Below, piece by piece: positions 32,494 to 40,834 of a DNA stretch of 52,474 bases. The position numbers and the translations under genes were made by a program. This DNA is from Caballeronia calidae (lineage in GTDB: Bacteria > Pseudomonadota > Gammaproteobacteria > Burkholderiales > Burkholderiaceae), in the NCBI RefSeq assembly GCF_900044055.2, contig NZ_FCOX02000051.1:1-52474 (forward strand). The letters are read 5' to 3'. Numbering within the stretch: position 1 is the stretch's first letter; every line of letters starts with the position of its first letter. The notes beneath the pieces were generated by a model. It did no database searches and had not been told where the DNA came from. It saw nothing but the letters and a program-made list of their open reading frames with translations.

Positions 32494-33699
32494 TCATTCC
32501 ACCAGGTCCCTCAACCTCGACATATCGAGCTCGCGGGAATACACGAACGCTTCGAGCGCGAGCCAGATCGCGGCCATGTCGTTGGTCACGGTCGACGGCA
32601 CGACGGGTATGCCAGTGTCTTCGGTGAAGGCTTCGCGCACGCCTTGCAGATAGCCTTCCGAATGTCCGACTTCGCCCGCCAGAAAAACCGCCTCCGGGTC
32701 CGCGACAGCGGCAACCGCACGTAACGCCAGTCCGAGATGCCGGCCGGCGGCGCGTAGCACCTCACTGGCCTTCGCATCATGCGATGCAGCCTGCGCCACC
32801 ATGTTTTCGAGCAGACGCGCATGGGCGATCTCGTGCTTCGGCGTGCGCTCGTCGCCGGGCACGAGGTTCAGTTGCTGCAGAATCGCATGCCCCGACGCGA
32901 GCGTATCGAGACAGCCCACGCGTCCGCAGACACAGCGCAGGGTACTGCCGCTCATGCGCAAATGCCCGATTTGCCCCGCGCGATTGGCGCGGCCGCGCGC
33001 CATGCGTCCGTCGATCATCACGGCCCCACCGATGCCGAGCGCCGGCAGCACGAGCGCCGCGTTCGACATGTTGCGCGCCGCGCCGATGCGCTTCTCGACG
33101 CGCAGCAGCGCCATCGATCTGCCGTCGATCGTCACGGGCAGGTCGAGTTCCGCTTCCACCATGCGCGCAAGTGGCACGCGCGACCATCCGAGATTGGGCG
33201 ACTCTGTCAACTCGCCGTTGTCGGGATCGACCGTGCCCGCGACCGTCACGCCGATGCCGAGCAGCCGAGAACGATCGATGCCCGTCGATTCGATCAGCCG
33301 CCGCGCCTCTTGCGCCGCGCTCGCGACGACCGAAGCGGGATCGTCGCTGTCGGGCAGGGCGATCTGATGCTTCGCGCGAATGTCCCCCCGCATGTCCGCG
33401 ATGCAAACCCACTTGTTGTCGGCGCTGATGTTGATGCCGATCACATACGCGCCGTCGCCGCACAGACGCAGCGCGACGACGGGCCTGCCGGGCCGCAACC
33501 CGCCGCCGTTGCTCGCGATTTCTTCGATGAGGCGCGTATCGACCAGCTCGCGCGTGATGCGCGAAATAGCCGGCTCGGTCAGGCCCGCGATACGGGCGAT
33601 CTCATTGCGCGCGACCGGTTCGTGTTCGCGTAGCAGTTCCAGCACGCGGCGTCGGTTGTCGCGGCGGATGTCCTGGGTCGAACCCACGGAGTTGTCCAT
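32494..33699 (-). CDS. ROK-family transcriptional regulator
   Basis: A 401-residue repressor. The N-terminal winged helix has NRRRVLELLREHEPVARNEI followed by ARIAGLTEPAISRITREL; the ROK sugar-kinase-like domain follows. The zinc motif CVCGRVGCLDTLASG and GRANRAGQIGHLRMSG are present. ROK repressors (NagC, XylR, Mlc) usually respond to sugars or sugar derivatives. It is divergent from the GMC-TTT-sulfatase operon starting at 33849, with 149 bases between them. A sugar-like or sulfated-sugar inducer is therefore a reasonable guess for that operon. Confidence 0.92.
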   Translation of the reverse strand: MDNSVGSTQDIRRDNRRRVLELLREHEPVARNEIARIAGLTEPAISRITRELVDTRLIEEIASNGGGLRPGRPVVALRLCGDGAYVIGINISADNKWVCIADMRGDIRAKHQIALPDSDDPASVVASAAQEARRLIESTGIDRSRLLGIGVTVAGTVDPDNGELTESPNLGWSRVPLARMVEAELDLPVTIDGRSMALLRVEKRIGAARNMSNAALVLPALGIGGAVMIDGRMARGRANRAGQIGHLRMSGSTLRCVCGRVGCLDTLASGHAILQQLNLVPGDERTPKHEIAHARLLENMVAQAASHDAKASEVLRAAGRHLGLALRAVAAVADPEAVFLAGEVGHSEGYLQGVREAFTEDTGIPVVPSTVTNDMAAIWLALEAFVYSRELDMSRLRDLVE

Positions 33700-33753
33700 G
33701 TTCTGTGCCTCGTACCGGAGGATCTAGTGGATTTCCCTTGATTACTTGTCGAT

Positions 33754-33782
33754 GGAAATTATATCGCTTAAAGTAAATTACC
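33754..33782. promoter_or_regulatory. Candidate ROK operator
   Basis: GGAAATT (33754-33760) and AATTACC (33776-33782) form an imperfect inverted pair in an AT-rich patch of the divergent region. ROK operators are typically AT-rich inverted repeats, so position and composition fit. ATTTCC at 33731-33736 also pairs with GGAAAT at 33754-33759. Confidence 0.3.
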
Positions 33783-33848
33783 GACGGCAATAAATCAACG
33801 AAAAGGCCGCGCGAATCGTCTGGCGAAGTCACTCAGGAGAAGAAATTC

Positions 33849-35480
33849 ATGTCTTTCGAAGTGGACTACATCGTTGTCGGAGCGGGTTCGGCCGGATGCG
33901 TGCTGGCCAACCGGCTGAGCGCCGATCCCGCCAACCGCGTGCTGCTGCTCGAAGCCGGCGGACCGGACAACGATCCGTGGATTCACATTCCCGTCGGCTA
34001 CTTCAAGACGATGCACAACCCGCGTTTCGACTGGTGCTATCGCACGGAGCCGGACCCGGGCATCGCGGGGCGGCAACTGCAATGGCCGCGCGGCAAGGTG
34101 CTGGGCGGATCGAGTTCGCTGAACGGTCTGCTCTACGTGCGCGGACAGCGCGAGGACTATGACGACTGGGCCGCGCTCGGCAACCGAGGCTGGAGCTACG
34201 CCGATGTATTGCCTTACTTCAGGAAGTCGGAAGATCAGGAAAGAGGCGCGAGCGCGTATCACGGTGTGGGCGGGCCGCTCAAAGTGTCCGATCTGAGGCT
34301 GCGCAGGCGTATCGCGGAGCGGTTCATCGCGGCGGCGCGCGATATCGGCATTCCGGCCAACGACGACTACAACGGCGCGCGTCAGGAAGGTGTCGGGTAT
34401 TTTCAGCAGACTGCCTTTAAAGGCATGCGCTGGAGCACGGCGAAAGGTTTCCTCAAGCCGGTGCGGCATCGCGAGAATCTCATCGTCGTGACCGGCGCGC
34501 AAACGACACGCGTCGTGTTCGAGGAAGGCGATGCCGTGGGCGTCGACTATATCGAGAACGGCGTGCCGCAGCGGGCGCGCGCACGGGCCGAAGTCGTGCT
34601 GGCCGCGGGTGCGATCGGATCGCCGCAGATTCTTCAGCAGTCGGGCGTGGGTCCGGGCGCGTTGCTGCAGCAGGCCGGCGTGCGCGTGCTGCACGACCTT
34701 CCGGGCGTCGGCATGAATCTTCAGGATCATCTTCAGGTGCGGCTCGTCTTCAAGACACGCGAACGCACGCTGAACGACGAGGTCAACAATCCGCTCATCA
34801 AGACGTGGATCGGTCTGCAATACGCACTGAGCCGCACCGGACCGCTCACGTTAGCCGCCAGTCAAGTCGCGATCTTCACGCGCTCGGGCGAGCACATCAC
34901 GCGCCCCGATATCCAGTTCCACATGCAGCCGCTGAGCGCGGACAAGCCGGGCGAGGGCGCGCACCGGTTCTCGGCATTCACGTCGTCGGTGTGTCAGTTG
35001 CGGCCGTATAGCCGCGGGCGCGTCGAGATTCGCTCGAACGATCCGCTCGCCTATCCGGCCATCCACCCGAACTATCTCTCCGACGAGCGCGATCATCCGG
35101 TCGTGATCGGCGGCATCAAGGTGGCGCGGCGGATCGCGCAGGCGCCATCGCTCGCGCCTTACATCACGTCCGAGTTCGTTCCGGGCGCGCAGTTTCAAAC
35201 CGACGACGAACTGCTCGACGCGGCCCGCCGCTACAGCCAGACGATCTATCACCCCGCCGGCACCTGCAAGATGGGTCGCGACGCGATGGCGGTCGTCGAT
35301 GAACGCCTGCGCGTTCGCGGCCTGGGACGCCTGCGCGTAGTCGATGCGTCGATCATGCCGGTCATCGTGTCGGGCAATACCAATGCGCCCGTCGTGATGA
35401 TCGCGGAGAAGGCCGCCGACATGATCCTCGCGGACAAGACCGCGCTTTCGAGCGCGACCGTGCTGAAGGAGGTGGTCTAG
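33849..35480 (+). CDS. GMC-family FAD-dependent alcohol dehydrogenase/oxidase, copy 3
   Basis: A 543-residue GMC flavoprotein: FAD motif YIVVGAGSAGCVLANRLS at residues 7-24, then GKVLGGSSSLNGLLYVRG, and catalytic HPAGTCKMGRD with His about residue 468. The tail is NTNAPVVMIAEKAADMI. CAGGAGAAG lies before the ATG. It is the first gene of the ROK-linked operon and 65 bases before tctC. Predicted job: oxidation of an alcohol released by the sulfatase in the same operon, or of the imported compound itself. No ALDH is encoded in this operon, so one of the two ALDHs elsewhere in the window may complete the step. Confidence 0.9.
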   Translation: MSFEVDYIVVGAGSAGCVLANRLSADPANRVLLLEAGGPDNDPWIHIPVGYFKTMHNPRFDWCYRTEPDPGIAGRQLQWPRGKVLGGSSSLNGLLYVRGQREDYDDWAALGNRGWSYADVLPYFRKSEDQERGASAYHGVGGPLKVSDLRLRRRIAERFIAAARDIGIPANDDYNGARQEGVGYFQQTAFKGMRWSTAKGFLKPVRHRENLIVVTGAQTTRVVFEEGDAVGVDYIENGVPQRARARAEVVLAAGAIGSPQILQQSGVGPGALLQQAGVRVLHDLPGVGMNLQDHLQVRLVFKTRERTLNDEVNNPLIKTWIGLQYALSRTGPLTLAASQVAIFTRSGEHITRPDIQFHMQPLSADKPGEGAHRFSAFTSSVCQLRPYSRGRVEIRSNDPLAYPAIHPNYLSDERDHPVVIGGIKVARRIAQAPSLAPYITSEFVPGAQFQTDDELLDAARRYSQTIYHPAGTCKMGRDAMAVVDERLRVRGLGRLRVVDASIMPVIVSGNTNAPVVMIAEKAADMILADKTALSSATVLKEVV

Positions 35481-35545
35481 CGGTCCGCCGCCCATCGCTT
35501 CGAATCACGCTGCATCACGCCATTCAAAACATCAGGAGACAGGAA

Positions 35546-36517
35546 ATGCTCGCGCGTCTTTTCACTCTATGTTTGTTCCTTGCGTGCGCCGTGGCCGGAA
35601 CGCCCGCGCATGCCGACGAAGACAAGTGGCCCGACAAGCCGGTCACGATCATCGTGCCGTGGCCGGCGGGCGGCGTGGCGGATTTCGTCGCGCGCATCGT
35701 GGGCCAGAAGATTTCGACGGATCTCGGCCAGGCGGTCATCGTCGAGAACCGTCCGGGCGCGGGCACCAATATCGGCTCCGACTACGTGGCCAAAGCAAAG
35801 CCCGATGGCTACACGCTCTTGCTTTCCAGCAGCAACAACGCGGTCAACACGTTTCTGTTCCGCAACATGCCGTATGACCCGGTGAAGAGCTTCGTGTCCG
35901 TGTCGCTGCTGGTGAACGTGCCGAATGTGCTCGTCGTTCATCCATCGGTGCCGGCGAAGACGCTGCCCGAACTGATCGCCTATGCAAAGCAGCATCCCGA
36001 CGATCTCACTTACGCATCGGCCGGAAATGGTAGCCCCGCGCATCTCGCTGCCGAAAAGTTCAAGACAATGGCAGGCGTGCAGATTCGCAACATCACGTAC
36101 AAGGGCGCGGCGCCCGCCGTGACCGACGTGATGGCGGGACGCGTCTCGATGATGTTTACGAATCTCCCCGCGTCGCTGAGCGCGATTCAGGCGGGCAAGC
36201 TGCGCGCGCTCGCCATCGGCAGCACGGCGCGCATGCCAGCCGCGCCCAACATCCCGACGCTCGCCGAATCCGGGGTGCCCAACTACGAAGCCAGCGCATG
36301 GTACGGCCTGATGGCGCCCGCGGGGACCCCGGCCCCGGTCGTCGCGCGGTTGCAGAAAGCGCTCGACGCCGCGCGCACGCCGGCTGCGCTGGATGCGCTG
36401 CGTCAGCGCGGCACCGACCCGAGGATTTCATCGCCGCAGGTATTGCAGCAGCAACTGCAAGCGGATCTGCAGACCTATGGTCCGTTGATCAAGTCTGCCG
36501 GCATCACTCTTGAATAA
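35546..36517 (+). CDS. tctC: Tripartite tricarboxylate transporter substrate-binding protein (Bug/TctC family)
   Basis: A 323-residue periplasmic binding protein. The signal peptide is LFTLCLFLACAVAGTPAHA with likely cleavage before DEDKW (about residue 24). VTIIVPWPAGGVADFVARIV and ENRPGAGTNIGSDYVAKAKP are family signatures. CAGGAGACAG precedes the ATG. It lies between the GMC and sulfatase genes and is the extracytoplasmic part of a transporter completed by tctB and tctA downstream. Bug proteins bind carboxylates and other small anions; with a sulfatase in the same operon, a sulfated carboxylate or a sulfate ester is the best guess. Confidence 0.92.
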   Translation: MLARLFTLCLFLACAVAGTPAHADEDKWPDKPVTIIVPWPAGGVADFVARIVGQKISTDLGQAVIVENRPGAGTNIGSDYVAKAKPDGYTLLLSSSNNAVNTFLFRNMPYDPVKSFVSVSLLVNVPNVLVVHPSVPAKTLPELIAYAKQHPDDLTYASAGNGSPAHLAAEKFKTMAGVQIRNITYKGAAPAVTDVMAGRVSMMFTNLPASLSAIQAGKLRALAIGSTARMPAAPNIPTLAESGVPNYEASAWYGLMAPAGTPAPVVARLQKALDAARTPAALDALRQRGTDPRISSPQVLQQQLQADLQTYGPLIKSAGITLE

Positions 36518-36532
36518 GCGAGGACAAGTCCC

Positions 36533-38116
36533 ATGCGTCGCCCGAACATCATCCTTCTGATGGCGGACCAACTGACCGTGTTCGCACTCCAGAACTACGG
36601 CAACCGGATCGTCAAAGCGCCCCATATTGCCGCGTTAAGCGAGAACGGCGTCACGTTCGACAGCGCCTACTGCAACTTCCCGATTTGCGCGCCGTCGCGC
36701 TATTCGATGCTCACGGGACGGCTGCCGCACGCGATCGAAGCCTTCGATAACGCGAGCGAGCTCGCCGCCGCGCAGCCGACGCTTTTGCACTATCTGAGGC
36801 GGCTCGGCTACAGCACTACGTTGAGCGGCAAGATGCACTTCGTCGGCCCCGATCAGTTGCACGGCTATGGCGAGCGTCTCAACACCGACATCTATCCCGC
36901 CGATTTCGCCTGGGTGCCCGACTGGAAGGCGGGGCCGCGCAACGCCCCGACCGGCATCAGCATGCGCGCAGTGGTCGAAGCGGGGCCATGCATCCGCAGC
37001 CTGCAACTCGACTACGACGACGAGACCGCGTTCCTCGCGCGGCAGAAGATTTACGATCTCGCGCGCGGCGACCGCAATCGACCGTTCTTTCTGACGGTTT
37101 CGTTTTCGCATCCGCATTCGCCGTACACCGCGCCGCAGGAATACTGGGGCCGTTATCGTCACGACGACATCGACATGCCGCGCACCGGCCCGATCCCATT
37201 GGACGAACTGGACACGCACAGCCGCTGGCTGTACTACTCGCATGGCCGCGATCGCATCGAGGTCACCGACGAGCACGTCCGCAATGCGCGCCACGCCTAC
37301 TACGGCATGGTGAGTTACGTCGACGACAAGATCGGCGAACTGATGAGCACGCTGAAGCAGGTCGGTTTGCTCGACGACTCCATCGTGATCTTCACGAGCG
37401 ATCACGGCGAGATGCTCGGCGAGCGCGGCATGTGGTACAAGCAGACCTTCTTCGAAAGCGCCGCCCGCGTGCCGCTGATCATGAGCGGACCGGGCATCGG
37501 ACAGGGACATCGCGTGCAACGCAACGTCTCTCTCGTCGATTTGATGCCCACGGTGCTCGCCTTTGCCGACGACGGCAATGTGAACGTCAACACACCGCTC
37601 GACGGCGCCGATCTGACGTCGCTCGCGTGCGGCGGGACCATGCAAGGCCCTGATCGCGTCGTCTCCGAATACAGCGACATGGGCGTGTGCGCGCCTTGCC
37701 GGATGATTCGCGAAGGCAGCTACAAATACATCTACGTCCACGGTCACGAGCCGATGCTCTTCGACCTGAGCCGCGATCCGCTCGAGCACGACAACCTCGC
37801 CGGCCGCGCGGAAGTCGCGGATATCGAGGAACGGCTGCGCGTCTCGCTGCTCAGCGACTGGACTCCCGACGCGATCCATCGACGCATCCTCGAAAGTCAG
37901 GCTGGCCGCGAGACCATCTGGTCGGTCATGCGGGACACGAGCAAACGGGACAACTGGTCGCACGAAGTGCGCAAGGGCGACAAGGAGCGATACGTACGCG
38001 GCGGCGGCGACGCCGAAGGCACGGTCGCGGTCAAGGGGCGCGCGCGCTTTCCCTATGTCGCGCCGGTCGCGCAGACAAGCGTCAGCGACCTCGCCATTCA
38101 GCCCGATGCGGTGTAG
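36533..38116 (+). CDS. Choline-sulfatase-like type I sulfatase
   Basis: A 527-residue sulfatase. NIILLMADQLTVFALQNYGN opens the fold, and the modification motif C-A-P-S-R begins at Cys52, followed by YSMLTGRLPHAIEAFDNASE. SGKMHFVGPDQLHGYGERL and TDIYPADFAW match choline sulfatases closely, as does FFLTVSFSHPHSPYTAPQEY. VIFTSDHGEMLGERGMWYKQ holds further metal ligands. The C-terminal extension with EVRKGDKERYVRG is unlike a standard choline-sulfatase tail. No signal peptide is present, so desulfation should follow import by the tripartite transporter. It needs formylglycine, so the FGE at 14846-15799 is the probable maturase. The exact sulfate ester is unknown; choline-O-sulfate is possible, but no betaine pathway genes are clear. 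Confidence 0.92.
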   Translation: MRRPNIILLMADQLTVFALQNYGNRIVKAPHIAALSENGVTFDSAYCNFPICAPSRYSMLTGRLPHAIEAFDNASELAAAQPTLLHYLRRLGYSTTLSGKMHFVGPDQLHGYGERLNTDIYPADFAWVPDWKAGPRNAPTGISMRAVVEAGPCIRSLQLDYDDETAFLARQKIYDLARGDRNRPFFLTVSFSHPHSPYTAPQEYWGRYRHDDIDMPRTGPIPLDELDTHSRWLYYSHGRDRIEVTDEHVRNARHAYYGMVSYVDDKIGELMSTLKQVGLLDDSIVIFTSDHGEMLGERGMWYKQTFFESAARVPLIMSGPGIGQGHRVQRNVSLVDLMPTVLAFADDGNVNVNTPLDGADLTSLACGGTMQGPDRVVSEYSDMGVCAPCRMIREGSYKYIYVHGHEPMLFDLSRDPLEHDNLAGRAEVADIEERLRVSLLSDWTPDAIHRRILESQAGRETIWSVMRDTSKRDNWSHEVRKGDKERYVRGGGDAEGTVAVKGRARFPYVAPVAQTSVSDLAIQPDAV

Positions 38117-38148
38117 GCGGCTCAGTAGCCCATCCAGGAGAGCAGGAG

Positions 38149-38625
38149 ATGAACAGCTTTTTGCGAATCAGGAAGGATCACATAGGCGGCACGCTGCTGA
38201 CGCTGACCGGGCTCGTCTGCGTCAGCTCCGGCCTGCAGTATCACACCGGCTCGCTGAGCCGCATGGGTCCCGGCTTCTTTCCCGTCGCGCTCGGTGCGCT
38301 ACTGGCTTTCGTCGGCGCGCTCATCGCGATCACGGCGAGCGGACAGGGCGCATCCGACGACGCCGCGAAGGAGCACGGCCACCGGCTGCCCGAATGGCGC
38401 GGCGCGCTGTGCATCGTGGTTTCGGTGATCGCGTTCGTACTCGTCGGGAAGTTTGGCGGCCTGATTCCGGCGACGTTCGCGATCGTCTTCATCGCATCGC
38501 TCGGCGACCGCACGAACACGATCAAGCATGCCGTGCTGCTCTCGCTCGCGATGTGCGTGGTGGCGGCCATCGTGTTTTCGTGGGCGCTGAAGCTGCAGTT
38601 GCCGCTCTTTGCATGGGGAGCCTGA
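38149..38625 (+). CDS. tctB: Tripartite tricarboxylate transporter small membrane subunit (TctB family)
   Basis: A 158-residue inner-membrane protein with four hydrophobic segments. GGTLLTLTGLVCVSSGLQYH and RMGPGFFPVALGALLAFVGA in the first half are typical of TctB, as is the final LSLAMCVVAAIVFSWALKLQ. The ATG at 38149 has AGCAGGAG upstream. It lies 32 bases after the sulfatase and 5 bases before tctA. Confidence 0.9.
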   Translation: MNSFLRIRKDHIGGTLLTLTGLVCVSSGLQYHTGSLSRMGPGFFPVALGALLAFVGALIAITASGQGASDDAAKEHGHRLPEWRGALCIVVSVIAFVLVGKFGGLIPATFAIVFIASLGDRTNTIKHAVLLSLAMCVVAAIVFSWALKLQLPLFAWGA

Positions 38626-38630
38626 ACATC

Positions 38631-40205
38631 ATGGACATGACCGCTCTTCACGATCTCTGGTTCGGCTTCGGCGTCGCGCTGCAAGGCTCCAATCTGCTCT
38701 GGTCACTGTTCGGCGTGCTGGTGGGCAACCTGATCGGCGTGTTGCCGGGCATGGGCGCGCTCTCGGCGATCTCGATCCTGATGCCGCTCACCTACGTGAT
38801 GCATCCGGTGCCCGCCATCCTGATGCTGGCCGGCATCTTCTATGGCTCGCAATACGGCGGCGCGATCGGCGCGATTCTGCTCAACCTGCCTTCGCATCCG
38901 CCGCATGCCGTCACGTGTCTCGACGGTTATCCGATGACGCGCGCCGGAAAAGGCGGCACCGCGCTCGGCATCACGATGATCTGCTCGTTCTTCGCGGCAT
39001 CGGTCGGCATTCTGGTGATGATCTTCGCGTCGCCGCTGCTCACGACGATCTCGTTCAAGTTCGGTCCGGCGGAACTCTTTTCGATCATGCTGCTGGGCCT
39101 GCTGGCGGGTTCAACGATGTCGCGCGGCTCGCCGCTCAAGGGCGTGGCGATGACCGTGTTCGGCATGCTGTGCGGCATCGTCGGCACCGATCCGAACAGC
39201 GGCACGTTCCGTTTCACGATGGGCGTGCCCGAACTCAGCGACGGCCTCGAACTCGTGGCGATCGCGATGGGCCTCTTCGGCGTGGCGGACTTTCTGCTCA
39301 ACGTGAACCGGCTGGTCATCGTCGGCAACAGCGCGAAGCTGCGCGTGCGCGACATGTTCCCCACGCGCGGCGAGCTCAAAAAAGCGTTCTGGCCAATGGT
39401 GCGCGGCACGGGCGTCGGCACGCTGTTCGGCGCGATGCCGGGCACGGGGCCGACCATCACCACGTTCATCGCCTATGCGCTGGAACGCAAGATTTCGAGA
39501 AACCCCGAGAAGTTCGGCACGGGGATGATCGCGGGCGTGGCGGCGCCGGAGGCATCGGCGCATTCGAAGACCCAGGTGGATTTCATCCCGACGATGAGCC
39601 TCGGCATTCCCGGCGACGCCGTCATGGCGCTGATCCTCGGCGCGCTGCTGGTGCAGGGCATCACGCCGGGGCCGCAACTGATCGGCGAGCATCCGGACAT
39701 CTTCTGGGGACTCGTTGCGAGCTTCTGGATCGGCAATGTGCTGCTGATGGTGCTCAACATTCCGTTGATCGGCGTATGGGTGAAGATGCTGCGCGTGCCG
39801 TATCGTTTCATGTTTCCGTGCGCGATGTTCTTCATCGCGGTGGGCGTGTTCAGCACGCAGAACAGCCTCTTTCATGTGTGGGAAGTGCTGGCGTTCGGCG
39901 TGCTCGGCGCGCTGCTGATGTGCCTGGGCTTTTCCGTCGCGCCGATTCTGCTCGGCTTCGTGCTCGGGCCGATGGTCGAAGAGAACTTTCGCCGGGCCTT
40001 GCTGTTGTCGCGCGGGGATGTGTCGGTGTTCGTGCAGCGTCCGATCAGCGCGGCGTTCATTGCTGCATCGACGATCCTGCTGCTCGCGGTGATGGTCTCG
40101 GCGTGGCGGAATCGGCGAGACAGGCAAGCGACGGCGCACGGACCGGATCACGATCCGGAGCAGACGGCGCGCGTGAGTGTCTCGTCGGAATCGGGCGGTG
40201 TCTGA
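38631..40205 (+). CDS. tctA: Tripartite tricarboxylate transporter large membrane subunit (TctA family)
   Basis: A 524-residue integral membrane protein with about 11-12 helices. GNLIGVLPGMGALSAISILM and GIFYGSQYGGAIGAILLNLP are signature segments, and AAPEASAHSKTQVDFIPTMS followed by LGIPG is the other conserved block. An alternative ATG at 38613 overlaps tctB; 38631 is preferred, with GGGGAG upstream. With tctB and tctC it forms a complete uptake system, and a terminator hairpin follows. The order GMC-tctC-sulfatase-tctB-tctA is unusual because the sulfatase splits the transporter genes. Confidence 0.93.
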   Translation: MDMTALHDLWFGFGVALQGSNLLWSLFGVLVGNLIGVLPGMGALSAISILMPLTYVMHPVPAILMLAGIFYGSQYGGAIGAILLNLPSHPPHAVTCLDGYPMTRAGKGGTALGITMICSFFAASVGILVMIFASPLLTTISFKFGPAELFSIMLLGLLAGSTMSRGSPLKGVAMTVFGMLCGIVGTDPNSGTFRFTMGVPELSDGLELVAIAMGLFGVADFLLNVNRLVIVGNSAKLRVRDMFPTRGELKKAFWPMVRGTGVGTLFGAMPGTGPTITTFIAYALERKISRNPEKFGTGMIAGVAAPEASAHSKTQVDFIPTMSLGIPGDAVMALILGALLVQGITPGPQLIGEHPDIFWGLVASFWIGNVLLMVLNIPLIGVWVKMLRVPYRFMFPCAMFFIAVGVFSTQNSLFHVWEVLAFGVLGALLMCLGFSVAPILLGFVLGPMVEENFRRALLLSRGDVSVFVQRPISAAFIAASTILLLAVMVSAWRNRRDRQATAHGPDHDPEQTARVSVSSESGGV

Positions 40206-40213
40206 AGTGAACC

Positions 40214-40236
40214 GGGGCGCGTGAGCGCCCCAATTT
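40214..40236 (+). terminator. Rho-independent terminator after tctA
   Basis: GGGGCGC / GCGCCCC stem with a GTGA loop followed by AATTTTC, 8 bases after the tctA stop. The convergent GNAT gene ends 29 bases beyond it. Confidence 0.8.
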
Positions 40237-40265
40237 TCGTGCGAGGCAGCGCCACAAACCTGCGC

Positions 40266-40757
40266 TCAAAGCATCATTTCCATCTCATGCCAGGTCATGC
40301 CGCCATGATCGGAACTCGACGGTCTGACATAGCGATACCCCAGCTTTTCATAAAGCGCGACGTGACGCTCCTTGCACATGAGATGAATGGTCTCCTTCCC
40401 CATCGCCGTCATCTGCGAGACGAAGGTTCGCATCATCAGCGACGCATAGCCGCGCCCCTGATACGCCGGGTCGATTACCACTGACATGATCACGACGTTC
40501 GGCGCGGCGGGATCGTGTCCGATGAGTTCCTTGAACGCCTCATCGGACATGACCACGTCATAGGCGCATCCGCCATTGATGAAGCCGACGATCCGGCCAT
40601 CCAGTTCCATCACGAGAAATCCCTGAGGATACTGCGCGATTCGCGTCGCGATTTTCTCGCGCGTCGCCGCTTCATCGCCTTCGTATGCGGATATTTCGAT
40701 TTCGAAGCAGCGGTCGGTATCCGAAGGCACCGCTTGACGGAAAGTGGGCGTACTCAT
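40266..40757 (-). CDS. GNAT-family N-acetyltransferase
   Basis: A 163-residue acetyltransferase. The acetyl-CoA-binding motif is YQGRGYASLMMRTFVSQM, preceded by the beta strand VVIMSVVIDPA, and LYEKLGYRYV is the family ending. It is divergent from the LysR gene, with 77 bases between the predicted starts, so it may be that regulator's target. The substrate is unknown. Confidence 0.85.
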   Translation of the reverse strand: MSTPTFRQAVPSDTDRCFEIEISAYEGDEAATREKIATRIAQYPQGFLVMELDGRIVGFINGGCAYDVVMSDEAFKELIGHDPAAPNVVIMSVVIDPAYQGRGYASLMMRTFVSQMTAMGKETIHLMCKERHVALYEKLGYRYVRPSSSDHGGMTWHEMEMML

Positions 40758-40834
40758 CTGCGTGGTTCGGGAAAGGTAAAGAGCAAGATAATAAAACCAA
40801 TGCTAAATTGCACGTACTGCAATTTCTTCAGCCG

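Noticed and set aside
2106..38116. A choline-O-sulfate to glycine betaine pathway (betCBA)
   Set aside because: Sulfatase, GMC and ALDH types are all present, but the GMC tails are AlkJ/PEG-dehydrogenase-like, the ALDHs are not clearly BetB, no betI is present and the transporters do not fit. Kept only as a weak alternative for the sulfatase at 36533.
38609..40210. A 533-codon frame overlapping tctA
   Set aside because: Shifted frame of tctA, Arg-rich and without domains; tctA itself has clear family motifs.
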